NCBI GenBank assembly: GCA_945859605.1
Contig: OX243822.1
Location: forward strand, 4,859,852-4,923,851
DNA: 64,000 bases
Reading direction: 5' to 3'
From: Lumbricus rubellus
Taxonomy: Eukaryota > Annelida > Clitellata > Crassiclitellata > Lumbricidae
Positions 45,183 through 64,000 of the stretch are shown in pieces. The first letter of the stretch is position 1; every line of letters starts with the position of its first letter. The notes beneath the pieces are model-generated. The model saw nothing but the letters and a program-made list of their open reading frames with translations, did no database searches and had not been told where the DNA came from. The position numbers and the translations under genes were made by a program.

Positions 45183-45879
45183 AAGACACCTACCCCACTT
45201 TGAATGCCTCCACTCTCGTAAACGGACATAGTAATTGTCTGGTTCTCCTCTTTGTCTACTCGTTGCTCGAAATAGTTTCTCTTGACATCTTTACCTCGGT
45301 GTTTCTACACCAAGGTCGCCAAAAACGAAAGGAATGATTGATAGGGCCCACTGTGAGGAGCGCTCCATTAAATTAATGTCCATAAATGTCCAGATACAAG
45401 ACGATATTATTTTATTGTTCGTAACTATTGTCATTATTTTTTTCCTTTTTTGCAGTGATCCATTCGTACTGATCTTAGCCTATTATTATTTTATAGGCCT
45501 ATTATTATTGCGAATCCTGTTAAACTCATTTTAGCCCCGTCTCCGTAAAGCGAGATGACGCCAGCAGCAATGGTGCCGTAATAATTATGACGGTGAAAGA
45601 GCGTCTTAAATTTGCAGCATTAATTACCAAATCGAATTTCTAAATATCCGTTATAGTAAAGTGAATAATTTGTGAGCTGAAAATAGCCGCGTTGACCTAC
45701 AGACTTGGAAGAAAACGTTTTGCAATTTTTTAAGAACATTCAAACTGACGCACAAACTTTCAGAGCTTATTTTGGAATGGATAAAATATGATGCGACTGT
45801 ATCAAACCGCGGATTGAAATAAAGTCCGCCAGGGGCGACTTTATTTCGGCGGGGGATGAAAGATATTTTTCTTTCCCGG
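45183..45879. other. No gene seen
   Basis: AT-rich intergenic sequence before the gene 3 promoter block; one TAGGCCTA motif near 45496. Confidence 0.4.
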
Positions 45880-46260
45880 GAATTTATTTCAGAATAAAGT
45901 CTCGGGGGGGAGGGAGAATCTATTCTGAAGCAAAACCGCCAGAAGGAGAATGTGTTTCTAAATAGAGTCTTGGGGGGGAGACTTTCAGAGGGCAGACTCT
46001 GTCACGCGACACCAGCAGAAACAGTGCAATAATAATTATGTGCAGGCGCACCCACGGGAGGCCAATTATACTCAGTACATAATTTTGTATTTAAACTGGG
46101 CGAATCGCCCTGCATGCCATGGTTCATTGGTATCGTTGGCGTTTCTACTACAGCAGCTTCTGGTTATGATAAGAATTTCATTGCAGCTTCTAGAACCTGT
46201 TTCATCTTCAAAGTCATAGGTCGGTTTTCTCAAAGAGTTACTGTAGGTTATGTATCGTTT
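45880..46260 (+). promoter_or_regulatory. Promoter region and probable non-coding first exon, gene 3
   Basis: Matches 31680-32060 upstream of gene 2. TATA-like TGTATTTAAACTG at 46086; then the conserved CATGGTTCATTGGTATCGTTGG block and GTTATGTATCG. Confidence 0.55.
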
Positions 46261-46563
46261 TCAATGTTTTAAAACACTTTTAAATTCTATTTCGAATTCA
46301 GATTTCTTTGACTATAATACTTGCCATTTTAGACGGGTCTACAAGAATGTGATTCAAGTTAAACGTCTGGTGTGTAAATCGCAATTATTGCTGTTGCAAT
46401 AATATTGCTGTTGTTGCAAATATTGATACCGCAAAATTAATGTTCCTAAAGATCGAAAACCAGTGCCACGATTCAAACATTTATCAAAAGGCCACTCAAG
46501 CGAAGAACAATTATTATTAGGCCTAAGCATAAAAGTTTTGTTACTAGGATTATTATTATTGTT

Positions 46564-46564
<1 letters not shown>

Positions 46565-46661
<97 letters not shown>

Positions 46662-46662
46662 T
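46565..46662 (+). repeat. (CAT)n microsatellite
   Basis: About 33 pure triplets in the 5' intron of gene 3. Confidence 0.95.
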
Positions 46663-46782
46663 GTTTTTATTATTATAACCATAACCATCAAAATAACATC
46701 TTGTGGCAATATCGATGTAGTTTCAATTTAAACACCGACTTCGTTTTCTAAAACAGGTTGAAGCCCATCAAAATCATAAAGA

Positions 46783-54440
<7,658 letters not shown>

Positions 54441-55052
54441 CTTGAACTTTCACCCAGATAATTATGAAGTATCGCCCTAAACTGAACAATGAAAGATTGA
54501 GATTAGCTGTTAATAATTACAAGCGTCAATTGTAATTGTTAACTGTAATTGCTAATTGCGAATTTTGTTATTTGTAATTGTCGATTGAAATTGTCAATTA
54601 TAAGTATTGCAATGATCACGTGTTATTTTTAATTGTGTTTATTAATTGCAGTTATTAATCACATTGCAAATTGCAACTTTTGATTGTAATTAAAAGTTGC
54701 AATTGTCAATTGTAATTCCCAATTGTAATTGTTAATTGTAGTGTATAATTTGTAACATCTAATAATTGTAAGCAGAGCTTTTCATCACCCTCTTTACCTT
54801 CTACCTCTTCCTTACGCCCCTCTCCCTAACTGCCACTTTGCTTCTCTTCCTCTTTCTATGTCGCCACGCTCCTCCCTTACCCATGGTTTGGGACTGGCAC
54901 CGCTGTGTTGGTCGGATTGTAGATTAAACACCCTTAATATACTGTATAAACACGTTTATCCATTTCCCGCCGGTTTCCCATTAACAGGATAGGTATCAAA
55001 ACAATTCCGGCTGGAAAGGGTTAAACTAGAGTTAAAAGAAGTCTGCAAATTA
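54441..55052. other. Downstream flank of gene 3
   Basis: 54510-54760 is the AATTGTAATTG-type repeat and 54780-54920 matches 28606-28760 after gene 1. 54969-55024 is a piggyBac-type MITE piece (GGCTGGAAAGGGTTAA end kept, other TTAA lost). No gene. Confidence 0.65.
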
Positions 55053-55133
55053 CTGGTCGAGTACCTTGCTCATGAGCGCTGTAATATGCCGAGCAAATTT
55101 CTGCCCAGGGTAACGGCCTATGTTGTCATAGAC
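55053..55133 (+). repeat. Hairpin repeat, subfamily A, split by a hAT element
   Basis: The repeat runs to CATAGAC at 55133 and resumes at 58619-58650 (TCATAGACCATGGTCAAATC). The 8 bases TCATAGAC are present on both sides as target duplication. Confidence 0.9.
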
Positions 55134-56279
55134 CAGGGGTTCTCAACCGGTGTGTCGCGACACACTAGTGTGTCGCGATGCGACCGGAGGTGTGTCGCGT
55201 AAAAGTGGTGTGTCGCTGGTGTGCCGCGAAGAATTGGTGTGTCGCGACACACCAATCCTCACAGCATACAACCGTCGTTCTTGCATTACACTGACTTGTT
55301 CACTTTAGCAGTATGGCAGGCGTAGGCTGAGAATATCTATAGGCAATTCGAAGGACTTCATTTATCTGTTCCATTTGATCTCAATCGGGAGCAGCCACAA
55401 TGTTTGCCTTACAAGCCCATGCACATGCACTGCCTATGTAGGCCTGCATGACATAGACTACAGTAAGTTTATAAGACATCAGTGAGTGCAGGGGCGGAAA
55501 CCTGGTCCGAACTTTGGGGGGGACGGACGAGCGGCTGAAAGACGATCGCTGAAGCGCGAAGCACCGAGTTGGGAGGGGTGAATTAAGGTTGTTTTTAATA
55601 TTCACACCTAATTGTAGCATTTTAGCTGTCGTCAAAAATGAAAAATGATCCATTTTCTTAGTCCCAATAGAAGTAGTTCAAACTGTAATTTGTTATTGAA
55701 CACGATCGGAGTGCAGATTGTATTAGACACCTTTTTAATGCTGATATCACAAATTTATATAATGATGGAATGTGCTAAATTTCGCAAAACAGTTTTGCAA
55801 AAAAACTATCTATGCATTTAACATAGACACCTCTGTAATGCAATCAATCAAAAATATATATAAGAAAATCATGCTATGTAGTGAATATTACTCAAATTCA
55901 TGACTAAAATATTTGCGTTAATTTATTACATGCAAATTATGTTTATTAGAAAGACTAAAAAGAAAACACTGATAGGAATGAAAATCTACTCTTGTCTATA
56001 ATTATTATATACATACTATCAGAGCATATCAAAAGAATTCCGTTACAGAACTGCATGACTTTTTCTCAGCCTTTTGATCTACCCTGGTAAATAACTGCCA
56101 ACCAGATGACAATGACTTTTTCAAAACTATTTTTTGCTGCGAGGATGTGATTTTACAACTGTCTAAGACCATTATAACTGCCATTTTATTTAAAATCAAC
56201 ACTTCTATGTGAACTTGCACGTTTAAAAGCCCCGCCAACTCTCATTATGCATAGATTAAATCCGTTCAAGAGACCAAAT

Positions 56280-57266
56280 CGTGGACGGAGTTTGGTTTAC
56301 ATTTTTGGGGGCTAAAAAAACTTAAAGTTTGGATATGAGGCGGAGACTTGGTCCAGATTGAGCGGCGCCGGAATTTTTTTCTCGAATCAAAAGTTAATGA
56401 GCCTTTTTAGTCATCGAGTTTAATTTAAATCTAATAAAAACCATACTATCTTGCGTAAACACCTTTTTTAGTCAAGTAGTTTATTTGAAATATCATAAAA
56501 CCATACTAATTACCGTAAACACCTTTTTTAGTCATCGAGTTTAATTGAAATCTCATAAAAACCATACTATTTTGCGTAAACACCTTTTTTAGTGACCGGG
56601 TTTAATTGAAATATCGAAAAACCATGTTTTTTTCCGTAAACACCTTTTTTAGTCATATTGTTAAATTTAAATATCATAGATCTATACTATTTTCCGAAGA
56701 CACCTTCTTTGGTCATCGAGTTTAATTTAAGTCTCATAAAAACTTTACTATTTCGCGTAAACACCTTTTTTAGTCATTGAGTTTAATTGAAATCTCATAA
56801 GACAATAATATTTCCGTAAACACCTTTTTTAGTCATCGAAATTTGTTAAATTCTCATAAAAACCATACTATTTTGCGTAAACATATTTTTTGGGAGTTTA
56901 ATTTAAATCTCACAAAACCATATTATTTTTCAGACAAAAAGTGTGTCGACCTTTTTTTGGTCATAGAGTTGAAATCTCATAAAAACCATTCTTTTTCCTT
57001 ACACACGTCGAGTTTAATAGAAATCTCATGAAACCATACTAACTTTCCGGACACACCCGTTTTAGTCAACGACTTTAATTGAAGTTTCACAACAACCATG
57101 CTATTTTTCCTGGATAAAAAAGCGTTAATCATCGGATTCAAGTTTCGCTCGTGAAAATTTCTTGGGGGCTAACCCCGGAAACTATACCATTTTCCTTGTG
57201 ACAGACCTGAATCTGGGTCTTCTTGAGGGGTTTGAGCCCCCTAGCCCGTTATAAACTCCGCCCATG
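56280..57266. mobile_element. Inner hAT-type element, nested
   Basis: 987 bases with duplication GACCAAAT / GACCCAAT (56272-56279, 57267-57274; 7 of 8 match). Ends CGTGGACGGAGTTTGGTTT / AAACTCCGCCCATG. A 167-base relative lies at 61503. Confidence 0.88.
56398..57120 (+). repeat. ~60-base minisatellite inside the inner hAT element
   Basis: About eleven units of a ~60-base motif with TAAACACCTTTTTTAGTCAT and a following AAACCATACTATTTT. The first seven are regular and the later ones shorter and diverged. Confidence 0.9.
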
Positions 57267-58744
57267 GACCCAATGATGTTCTATGTCCCACTGTTCGTTT
57301 TCCAGAGGAACAATAAACAAAATACTTACTTACTTACTTACTTATTTACGTATTAACTTTTCCTTTTACTTCTGATGTTGAACATGACGCTGATTTGAGC
57401 CTGAAGAGAAGCTGAATTGAATTTAGCAGAAACCCGACATGTGACGTTGTGAGTTTGTGACGTTGGGTGTTTTCAAGTCTTTATAATAATTGGAAACGAG
57501 TTAAAAGAGGTGTCTTATCTATACAGTATAATGTTCGCAAACTATCCAATGTGGGACTTAATAACTTTTGGTTAGTGCCTGGATTGCTCTGGAGTTCATA
57601 ACATTATAAATATTTACTTCATCTGCTAAACTTTTTTCTCTAGTTCCCTACTGAAGATTGTGTACATGTCCTAATGCTTGAACATTGGGGGGGGACAAAT
57701 GCATGGGCCGTCCCCCCCAACGTCTTCTTTGGGGGGGACCGTCCCCCCCTGTCCCCCCCTAGGTTTCCGCCCCTGAGTGAGTGCACCGATTAAAATTATA
57801 TCCAGCGCTGTAACCTTCGAAAATAATGGGGGAAATTATCATGAAGAAAAAAATTGCGATTCTAAAATTGATGACACGGAAAGGTTGTTTGCGTATTCAG
57901 AGAGTGACAATTTACAATATAAGAAAGGTGCACAAGGTCTATAGGGACCCAGAAGTCCCAATGACCCGTTTTTTAGCTAAAACATTACTGTAGGCCCGCT
58001 CATTCCAGTTTCCGTTACAATTATTCGACGTTTTGAAGGGCGTTTATAGTTTCGGCAGTGTTCAGGTATACCTTTATCCCATGTTTAGGCTACCTGTTTT
58101 GTCTTGAGCTATCAGAGCTAGTGGTTTGGACTCTGGACAATTTAATATGCTTTTTTATATCTAGAACTCATATAACTCATATAATTATGGCTATTTTCAG
58201 CCGTTAGTCTCAGTTGTAAGTAGAGAGTATAGGCCCTATACGTGTTGTACTCACAAAGCCTGTGGATCCTCATAACTATGATCCAAGAAAAATTCAGAAA
58301 CACAAATCTCATTAGGCCTAACTGTTAGGACATACAATTATACCTAATGAAGAGTCATAAAACGTCGTAGAACCGTAAAATTTAGATTAGCAAAATTGTG
58401 AATGTTAAAATAATTAGAACATAGAGAGCATTCAGTAGGCCTATCAACATTCATTTATTAAAATTTGTATAAATTTCAGATATAGGCCTATAGGTAAGCT
58501 GACTTAGGAGGCCTAATTTAAATTTTTAACAATATTCACATGACAATTGCATGGTGTGTCGCGAAATTTGTTTGCAAGTTTAGGTGTGTCGCGCGCCAAA
58601 AAAGGTTGAGAACCCCTGTCATAGACCATGGTCAAATCGGATCCATTCATCGTATATACATGTATAATATTTACATAGAACGATTGGCTTACATATTTAA
58701 AGAGGTGCTGTAGTAATATGCCAAACAAATTTTGGTCCAGGGCA

Positions 58745-59100
58745 CCTTTAAAATTGAGTCAAACGTAACTATGTTAAGTGGAATGCAATAAGTTTATTCG
58801 ACAGATCTTAGCCGGATAAACCACAAAGTCAATGAAGAGGTGATGCAACTGGTGCAAGAAGAAAGATCGCTGATTGACACAATACGGAAGAGGCAGATTA
58901 ACTGGCTGGGGCACAAGTTGAGGGAAGACACGTTATAATTGAGGACGGTACTCGAGGAAAGAATGGAAAGAATGGAGGGAAAGAAACCAATAGGAAGACC
59001 AAGAAAGATGATAATGGACTGGCTGATAGACAGAGAAAAGGGACGAGGATATAAAAAAATCAAGGAAAAACACAAATTAGATAAGAGTGGTGTAGTTGGA
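58745..59100 (+). pseudogene. LINE C-terminal fragment
   Basis: Frame reads RQINWLGHKLREDTL, stop, LRTVLEERMERMEG and GRPRKMIMDWLI, the ORF2 tail. The first 90 bases match 41960-42063. A truncated hairpin repeat (58718-58743) precedes it. Confidence 0.8.
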
Positions 59101-59653
59101 ATCTTCCATTATCTTGGGCATGCCTACAGGCAGCATATTATTTCCAAAGTGTACATGGCGGCTGCAACTGTGTGTTTTTCGGCCAATCACAATACATAAT
59201 ATTACTGTCAGAGCTCCACGATCAATGAAAAATGTCGTTACTAATCGAAAATAAAGAGTTCTTTTAAATAAATCTTCACTGTTTTATGCTTGATATTTCC
59301 ACCTCCAGTAACAATTATAATAATATTATTATATTCTTCATCATATTTTACTTAGCCTGTTATGAAACTGAATTATACATGTAGGCCTAAAATTTTAATT
59401 TAAAAAAGTTAGCAGATGATTTAGCAACGTAAATATTTTGCCTCTGTCGGACTTCTAATGAATCCTTTTCATCAATCCAGATTTTATTTAGACAATTATA
59501 TACTGTTCAGAGAAAATACTTTGAATCAATCAGACTGCTAATTGGCGATAATTTTTGGACTAATATCGATATTAGAACTTGCATGCATGCGGTTTCTGTA
59601 CAATGTATAGCTTATAAATTTAAAAAAAATATGAGAAAGCCTGCCACCCATGA
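59101..59653. other. No gene seen
   Basis: AT-rich sequence with one TAGGCCTA motif near 59383 and no supported frame. Confidence 0.4.
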
Positions 59654-59835
59654 CATAGGCGTACGGGAGATTTGAGCAGTGGGGAGGGGGTTGGCAAAGA
59701 TTGAACTTCTGCCCGAAAAAATATATCCGGCAAAAAGTTGACGATCTTTTATATTCGTCGGAGACTGTCTTTTTCCGAAAAACCAGACTTACCCGAAATT
59801 TGGGGGGCATTTACCTCTTTGGACTCCCGCCTATG
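59654..59835. mobile_element. hAT-type MITE
   Basis: Duplication ACCCATGA / CCCCATGA (59646-59653, 59836-59843); ends CATAGGCGTACGGGAG / CTCCCGCCTATG; 182 bases. Confidence 0.82.
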
Positions 59836-59888
59836 CCCCATGATGTTTCAAGCAGAAATATAAGATGACCATTTATTATGTACATGTA

Positions 59889-60861
59889 CAGGGTGCGCCA
59901 AAAAAAGTAATCCCTTACGGTTTTTAGCCCATATCTTGGCAAAAAAAATAATTTTTAAATGACATTTTACAGTCTTAAAGGCAATTCATATTTACGTACA
60001 ATGGCTCAAGTTTCATCAAAATATTTCACACGGAACAAAAGTTATGCCACTTTCAGGGAGGCCACCCACCGTTTTTTGACGATTGAAATACGAAACGCAA
60101 CAAAAACTAAGTTTTTTCCCAATATCTTGGCCAAAAGTAAGAATTTAGATATGAAATTTTACAGGCGTAAGGAAAATTCATATTTACACATGATGGCCAG
60201 ATTTCATTAAAATATTTCGAGAACAAATAAAGTTATACCACTTTTAGTGAGGCCACCCCCGATTTTTGACGATTCAAAGACGTAACGCAGCGAAAAGTAA
60301 CAATAACACGATTTTATTGAGTCGCATCTCAAATAATAATAAGAAGAAGTGTTGGCACTGGTGGTGGGCACATTGAACGTTGTGAAGCACAGCCATGTCC
60401 ATTTGACAACAGTTATTTGAGATGAGACTTAATAAAATCAGGTTTTGTTACTTTTTGTTGCGTTACGTTTTTGAATCGTCAAAAAAACGGTGGATGGCCT
60501 CTCTAAAAGAGGCATAACTTTTGTTCTGTTTGGAATATTCTGATGAAATTTGGCCATCATGTGTAAATATGAATTGTCCTAAAGCCTGTAAAGTTTCATT
60601 TCGAAAATCTTACTTTGGGCCAAGATATTGGCAAAAAACCTCGTTTTTGTTGCGTTTCGTTTTTGAATCTCCAAAAAACGGTGGGTGACCTCCCTAAAAG
60701 TAGCATAACTTTTGTTCTGCTTGAAATATTTTGCTGAAATTTGACCATTGTGCGTAATTTTGAATTGCCTTTAAGACTGTAAAGTTTCATTTAAAAATTC
60801 GTATGTTTGGCCAAGATATGGGCTAAAAACCGTAGGGGATTACTTTTTTTGGCGCACCCTG
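59889..60861. mobile_element. Palindromic MITE with doubled arms, Tc1/mariner-like
   Basis: TA on both sides (59887-59888, 60862-60863); ends CAGGGTGCGCCAAAAAAAGT and inverse. Each ~440-base arm holds two tandem units of about 165-185 bases, with one small unique centre (60300-60430). Confidence 0.92.
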
Positions 60862-61149
60862 TATATATGATGTTTTGCAAAATAAAATATCGTTGAGTTT
60901 CTGCATGAATGATTAAGAATGCCGAAAGGACTCGGAACATTAAGATCATTCATGACAGGCGTTATGACGATTATAGCCACACTAAGGATTTTGCAGTCCT
61001 AGACAATAATTGGGGGTTTAATACATGAATATGAAAACTAGATGTACATGTACATGTAGAGATCTCATTCAGAGAAATTCCAGCAGGCCTACATATTGCC
61101 AGCATCAGTAAGCATTTCGCCTTCTCTGGCAGATCTCTTCAGCTGAAAA
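60862..61149. other. No gene seen
   Basis: Intergenic sequence with a short TACATG repeat at about 61045. Confidence 0.4.
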
Positions 61150-61275
61150 ATCAGGATGGATGGATCCGATTTGACCAGAGTCTATGACAACAGAGGCCGT
61201 TACCCTGGACAAAAATTTGCTCGGCATATTAGCAGCACTTAGGCCTATGAGCAAGGTACTAGACCAGTTAATCAT
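61150..61275 (-). repeat. Hairpin repeat, subfamily A, long form
   Basis: Reverse copy including the upstream arm; TAGGCCTA has been inserted or formed within that arm (61239). Confidence 0.8.
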
Positions 61276-61502
61276 TCATTCTGTATCAAGAGTCTCACAT
61301 TCAGGTGTTTTTCCTGTCAGTAGAGGAATTAGACTGGGAAGCAGTGAAGTACAGAAAGTCTTGAAAGAGTCTCTGAAGAAAGACTAAAAAGAGCATCGTC
61401 GAAAATTTTCAGGTCAAAGGGTGTCGTCGGTGTTTCACTGAACGCATGCCTCCCCCCAACAAACCCCACTTTCCAGCCTTGCTCCAGAAACATAGTCTAA
61501 AT

Positions 61503-61669
61503 CATGGGCGGAGTTTGGTTTCCGATCTTGGGGGCTAATCCCGAGTCTGGGCCTTATTCCGCGGGGGCTATCCCCGACAAAATGATACTATGTCCATGAG
61601 GAAAAAGGTGAATCTTGGCCTTCTTGGAGGGGCTTAGCCCCCCTTCCTAGCTGATAAACTCCGCCCATG
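61503..61669. mobile_element. hAT-type MITE
   Basis: Duplication GTCTAAAT / GTCTAAAC (61495-61502, 61670-61677); ends CATGGGCGGAGTTTGGTTT / AAACTCCGCCCATG; 167 bases. Confidence 0.9.
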
Positions 61670-61770
61670 GTCTAAACACCCCCGAAGCATGGGACTAGAT
61701 TGCACACTGATAAATGGTCATTTTATATTTTTTGCTTACAACGTCATGGATAGGGCACGTGCCCAATCGC

Positions 61771-61921
61771 CATAGGCGCAACCACCCTATGGGACCCACG
61801 GGACGCGTCCCCCCAACTTTTGAGTGGTTCCCTAACTTTATTATTATGGTCCCCCAACTTTTAGGACGTGATTCATTATGCCCCCCCCCCCCCCAACTTT
61901 TAGGATGTGATTGCACCTATG
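61771..61921. mobile_element. hAT-type MITE
   Basis: Duplication CCAATCGC / GCAATCGC (61763-61770, 61922-61929); ends CATAGGCGCAA / TTGCACCTATG; 151 bases with a C run. Confidence 0.82.
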
Positions 61922-61977
61922 GCAATCGCCCGCCCCGAGTGTTCCTAAAATATAATATAAGTACACTAAGTCTTATA

Positions 61978-63610
61978 CTGCCGTGCTAAGCAAAAAGACA
62001 GTAACTCAAAAAAGTCGATTTTGCGTAAAACGATAAAGAAGAAATCGGTTTAATTCAACCGGAAATAAAGCTGGAATCTTTCTGAATTTTTGCAAACAGT
62101 TATATATAAACTACTGAATTTTGAAATTAAACTCGTTTTTCGTTAAATTTGTGTAAAAATTGTATAAAAATGAGATACTGCTTTTTTTGCTTAGTATCGA
62201 AGAAATGAACATCGGTTTGATGCTAAGCAAGAAAGCAGTAACTCATCGTATGGTAGAGAGGGCTGGTGAAAAATGATTGTTCTCTTTGCGATACAAGAAT
62301 GAAATTTGGCATATACCACGAACATGTCCTAAGAAAAATATTTGGCTCTGGGGTAATTGCAGATTTGCCCTCTGGCCCCAATGGCAGCCATTTTCCAAAA
62401 TGGCCGACAGATATACATATTTTTAAATATCTCGGCTTCTATTTAACTTAGAAGTGTCATCTTAGTGTCTAATCATACATATTTAGGGACGATGATTCCA
62501 ATAGTGCCATCTAAAACCAACTCTGGCTTCAACGGCGGTTATTTTTCAAAATGGCCGACCAAAATCGTGATTTTTTAATATCTCAGCATTAAATCCACTT
62601 AGAATCGTCATCTTGGTGCCTAAATATACATCTTTAGGAACAAGGATTCCAATGGGGCCTCCCAAAACTTCATCTGGCCTCAATTGCGGTCATTTTCAAA
62701 ATGGCCGTCCAAAAGGTGAATTTTGCAAATCCCTCTTTTTTGGTCGGCCATTTTGAAAAATGGTGGTCATTGAGGTCACAGGAAACTATGTGATGGCTCT
62801 ATTGAGATCCCTGACTGAAATGTGCATGTTTTGACACCAAGATGACAATTCCAAGTGAACTGAAAGCCGAGATATTAACAAATCCCTCTTTTTGGGTCCG
62901 CCATTTTGGAAAATGGCCGCCATTGAGGCCATGGGGAACTTTGTGATGGCCCTATTGGGATCCTTGACCTGAGATGTGTATGTTTTGACACTAAGATGAC
63001 GATTCTAACTTAATTGAAAGCCGTGATATTGACAAATCCTTCTAGTTGGGTCGGCCATTTTGGAAAATGGCCGCCATTGAGGTCATAGAGAACTTTGTGA
63101 TGGCCCTATTGTGATCCTTGACCCGAAATGTGTATGTTTTGACACCAAAATGACGATTCCAAGTGAACTAAAAGCCGAGATATTGAAAAATCCCTCTTTT
63201 TGGGTCGTCAATGGCGGCCATTTTCCAAAATGGCCGTCATTGAGGTCATGGGGAAACTTTTAGATGACCCTATTGGACTCCTTGACCTTGAATGTGTATG
63301 ATTTGACACCAAGATGACGATTCTAGGTGATTTGAAAGTCGATATAATGAAATATCTGTAAATCGGTCGGCGATAAATATACATGGAATACTAAGCAAGA
63401 AGACAGTAACTCAAGTTACTGCTTTTTTGCTTAGCACGACGACCCAATTTTGAGATACTGTTAATTTCGTTTCCGTTTTTTTCCATGTTTCCGGACCGAT
63501 ACCGTTTCCTTGCTTCCAGATATGATAGAACATGTTCTCAGGATGTGAAAACAAGTGCTAACTCAAAAACGGAAAAACTTGAGTTACTGTCTTTTTGCTT
63601 AGCACGGCAG
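61978..63610. mobile_element. TA-flanked element with inverted tandem arrays
   Basis: 1633 bases between TA pairs (61976-61977, 63611-63612). Ends CTGCCGTGCTAAGCAAAAAG and inverse, with AAAGACAGTAACTCA next. Interior units of about 150 bases built around CCATTTTGGAAAATGGCCGC run one way up to ~62730 and the opposite way after. No transposase. Confidence 0.92.
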
Positions 63611-63721
63611 TATAGGCCCTAAGTGTTCTGAATGTGACAACCAAACAAGTTATACAATAATTCTTGAAAACAGCATTTTATAGCATATTCAAGATATCAG
63701 CAATGTAAAAAGATTGATAAA

Positions 63722-64000
63722 CCAATATATTTTCAACCCAATTTTGGGGGGTGACCCCGTGGTCGGATTATGACGGATTTTGGATATGTTATTCAGCAAA
63801 CGATTCTGAGCAGGAAACCGTTTAAAAACCTATTGATGCAATTTTTTCCAGGTTGACGGTACATTTGAGCTAGGTTGAATGGACCACAACCGCCATGCGC
63901 GTTGTGAGTGACACGAGGCCACAGTTTATGGGCTTCATCAGCTTATCTGGAGAATTGCACCTTTGGTCAGTGCCTACTACACCCCCCACCTTTAAGCTGG
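63722..64000 (+). repeat. Interspersed repeat, copy of 43239-43521
   Basis: Close match throughout, continuing past the window end. Confidence 0.85.

Larger units (their letters stand above)
55489..57775. mobile_element. Middle hAT-type element, nested
   Basis: 2287 bases with perfect duplication AGTGAGTG (55481-55488, 57776-57783); ends CAGGGGCGGAAACCT / AGGTTTCCGCCCCTG, similar to the MITE at 39392. No transposase. Confidence 0.95.
55134..58618. mobile_element. Outer hAT-type element
   Basis: 3485 bases with perfect 8-base duplication TCATAGAC (55126-55133, 58619-58626). Ends are CAGGGGTTCTCAACC / GGTTGAGAACCCCTG. Subterminal GTGTGTCGCG motifs recur about six times in the first 110 bases and twice in the last 65, as expected for transposase-binding sites. 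No transposase is visible; two further elements lie inside. Confidence 0.95.

Noticed and set aside
56398..57120. 60-base repeats as a CRISPR-like array
   Set aside because: Continuous degenerate minisatellite without unique spacers, inside a transposon in eukaryotic DNA.

Overview
The window is eukaryotic nuclear DNA, most likely from a marine invertebrate animal: spliced genes with GT-AG introns, many tRNA-derived SINEs, LINE remnants, hAT, Tc1/mariner and piggyBac-type MITEs, and microsatellite-rich introns. The DNA is AT-rich. A deuterostome such as an echinoderm or hemichordate is a guess from the overall look; no species can be named from the sequence alone.

Region 1 (1-8793) is the right-hand part of an integrated Polinton-like / adenovirus-like DNA virus. 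All eight genes are on the + strand and open: a small unknown protein (cut by the window edge), a small amphipathic minor-capsid-like protein with adenain-type cleavage motifs, a probable major capsid protein, a SAP plus NUMOD-like DNA-binding protein, a family-B DNA polymerase with every catalytic motif and an endonuclease VII-like zinc module, an adenain-type cysteine protease, and two tandem fibre-like proteins. The fibres share a stem but carry unrelated C-terminal heads, discoidin-like in one and C1q/TNF-like in the other. Together they form a morphogenesis, replication and attachment block. Packaging ATPase, integrase and the left terminal repeat are not visible and could lie to the left. 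A SINE with a 20-bp target duplication has landed just past the last viral gene.

Region 2 (about 9.0-20 kb) is repeat-rich: a Tc1/mariner foldback MITE, LINE and SINE pieces, piggyBac-type MITEs, and one GC-rich candidate terminal exon of an unrecognised gene (14477-15033).

Region 3 (20-54.4 kb) is a head-to-tail array of three lysosomal phospholipase A2 (PLA2G15/LCAT family) genes, each with seven coding exons and a probable 5' non-coding exon. Exons 2-5 are the same length in all three. The Ser-Asp-His triad is intact in each, so all three look functional. Upstream promoter blocks, intronic repeats and downstream flanks were duplicated with them. The introns have since gained LINEs, SINEs, MITEs and long microsatellites.

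Region 4 (54.4-64 kb) has no host gene. It holds a nested series of three hAT-type elements, each with its own 8-bp target duplication, set inside a hairpin-bearing repeat. It also has further hAT MITEs and two very large TA-flanked palindromic elements.
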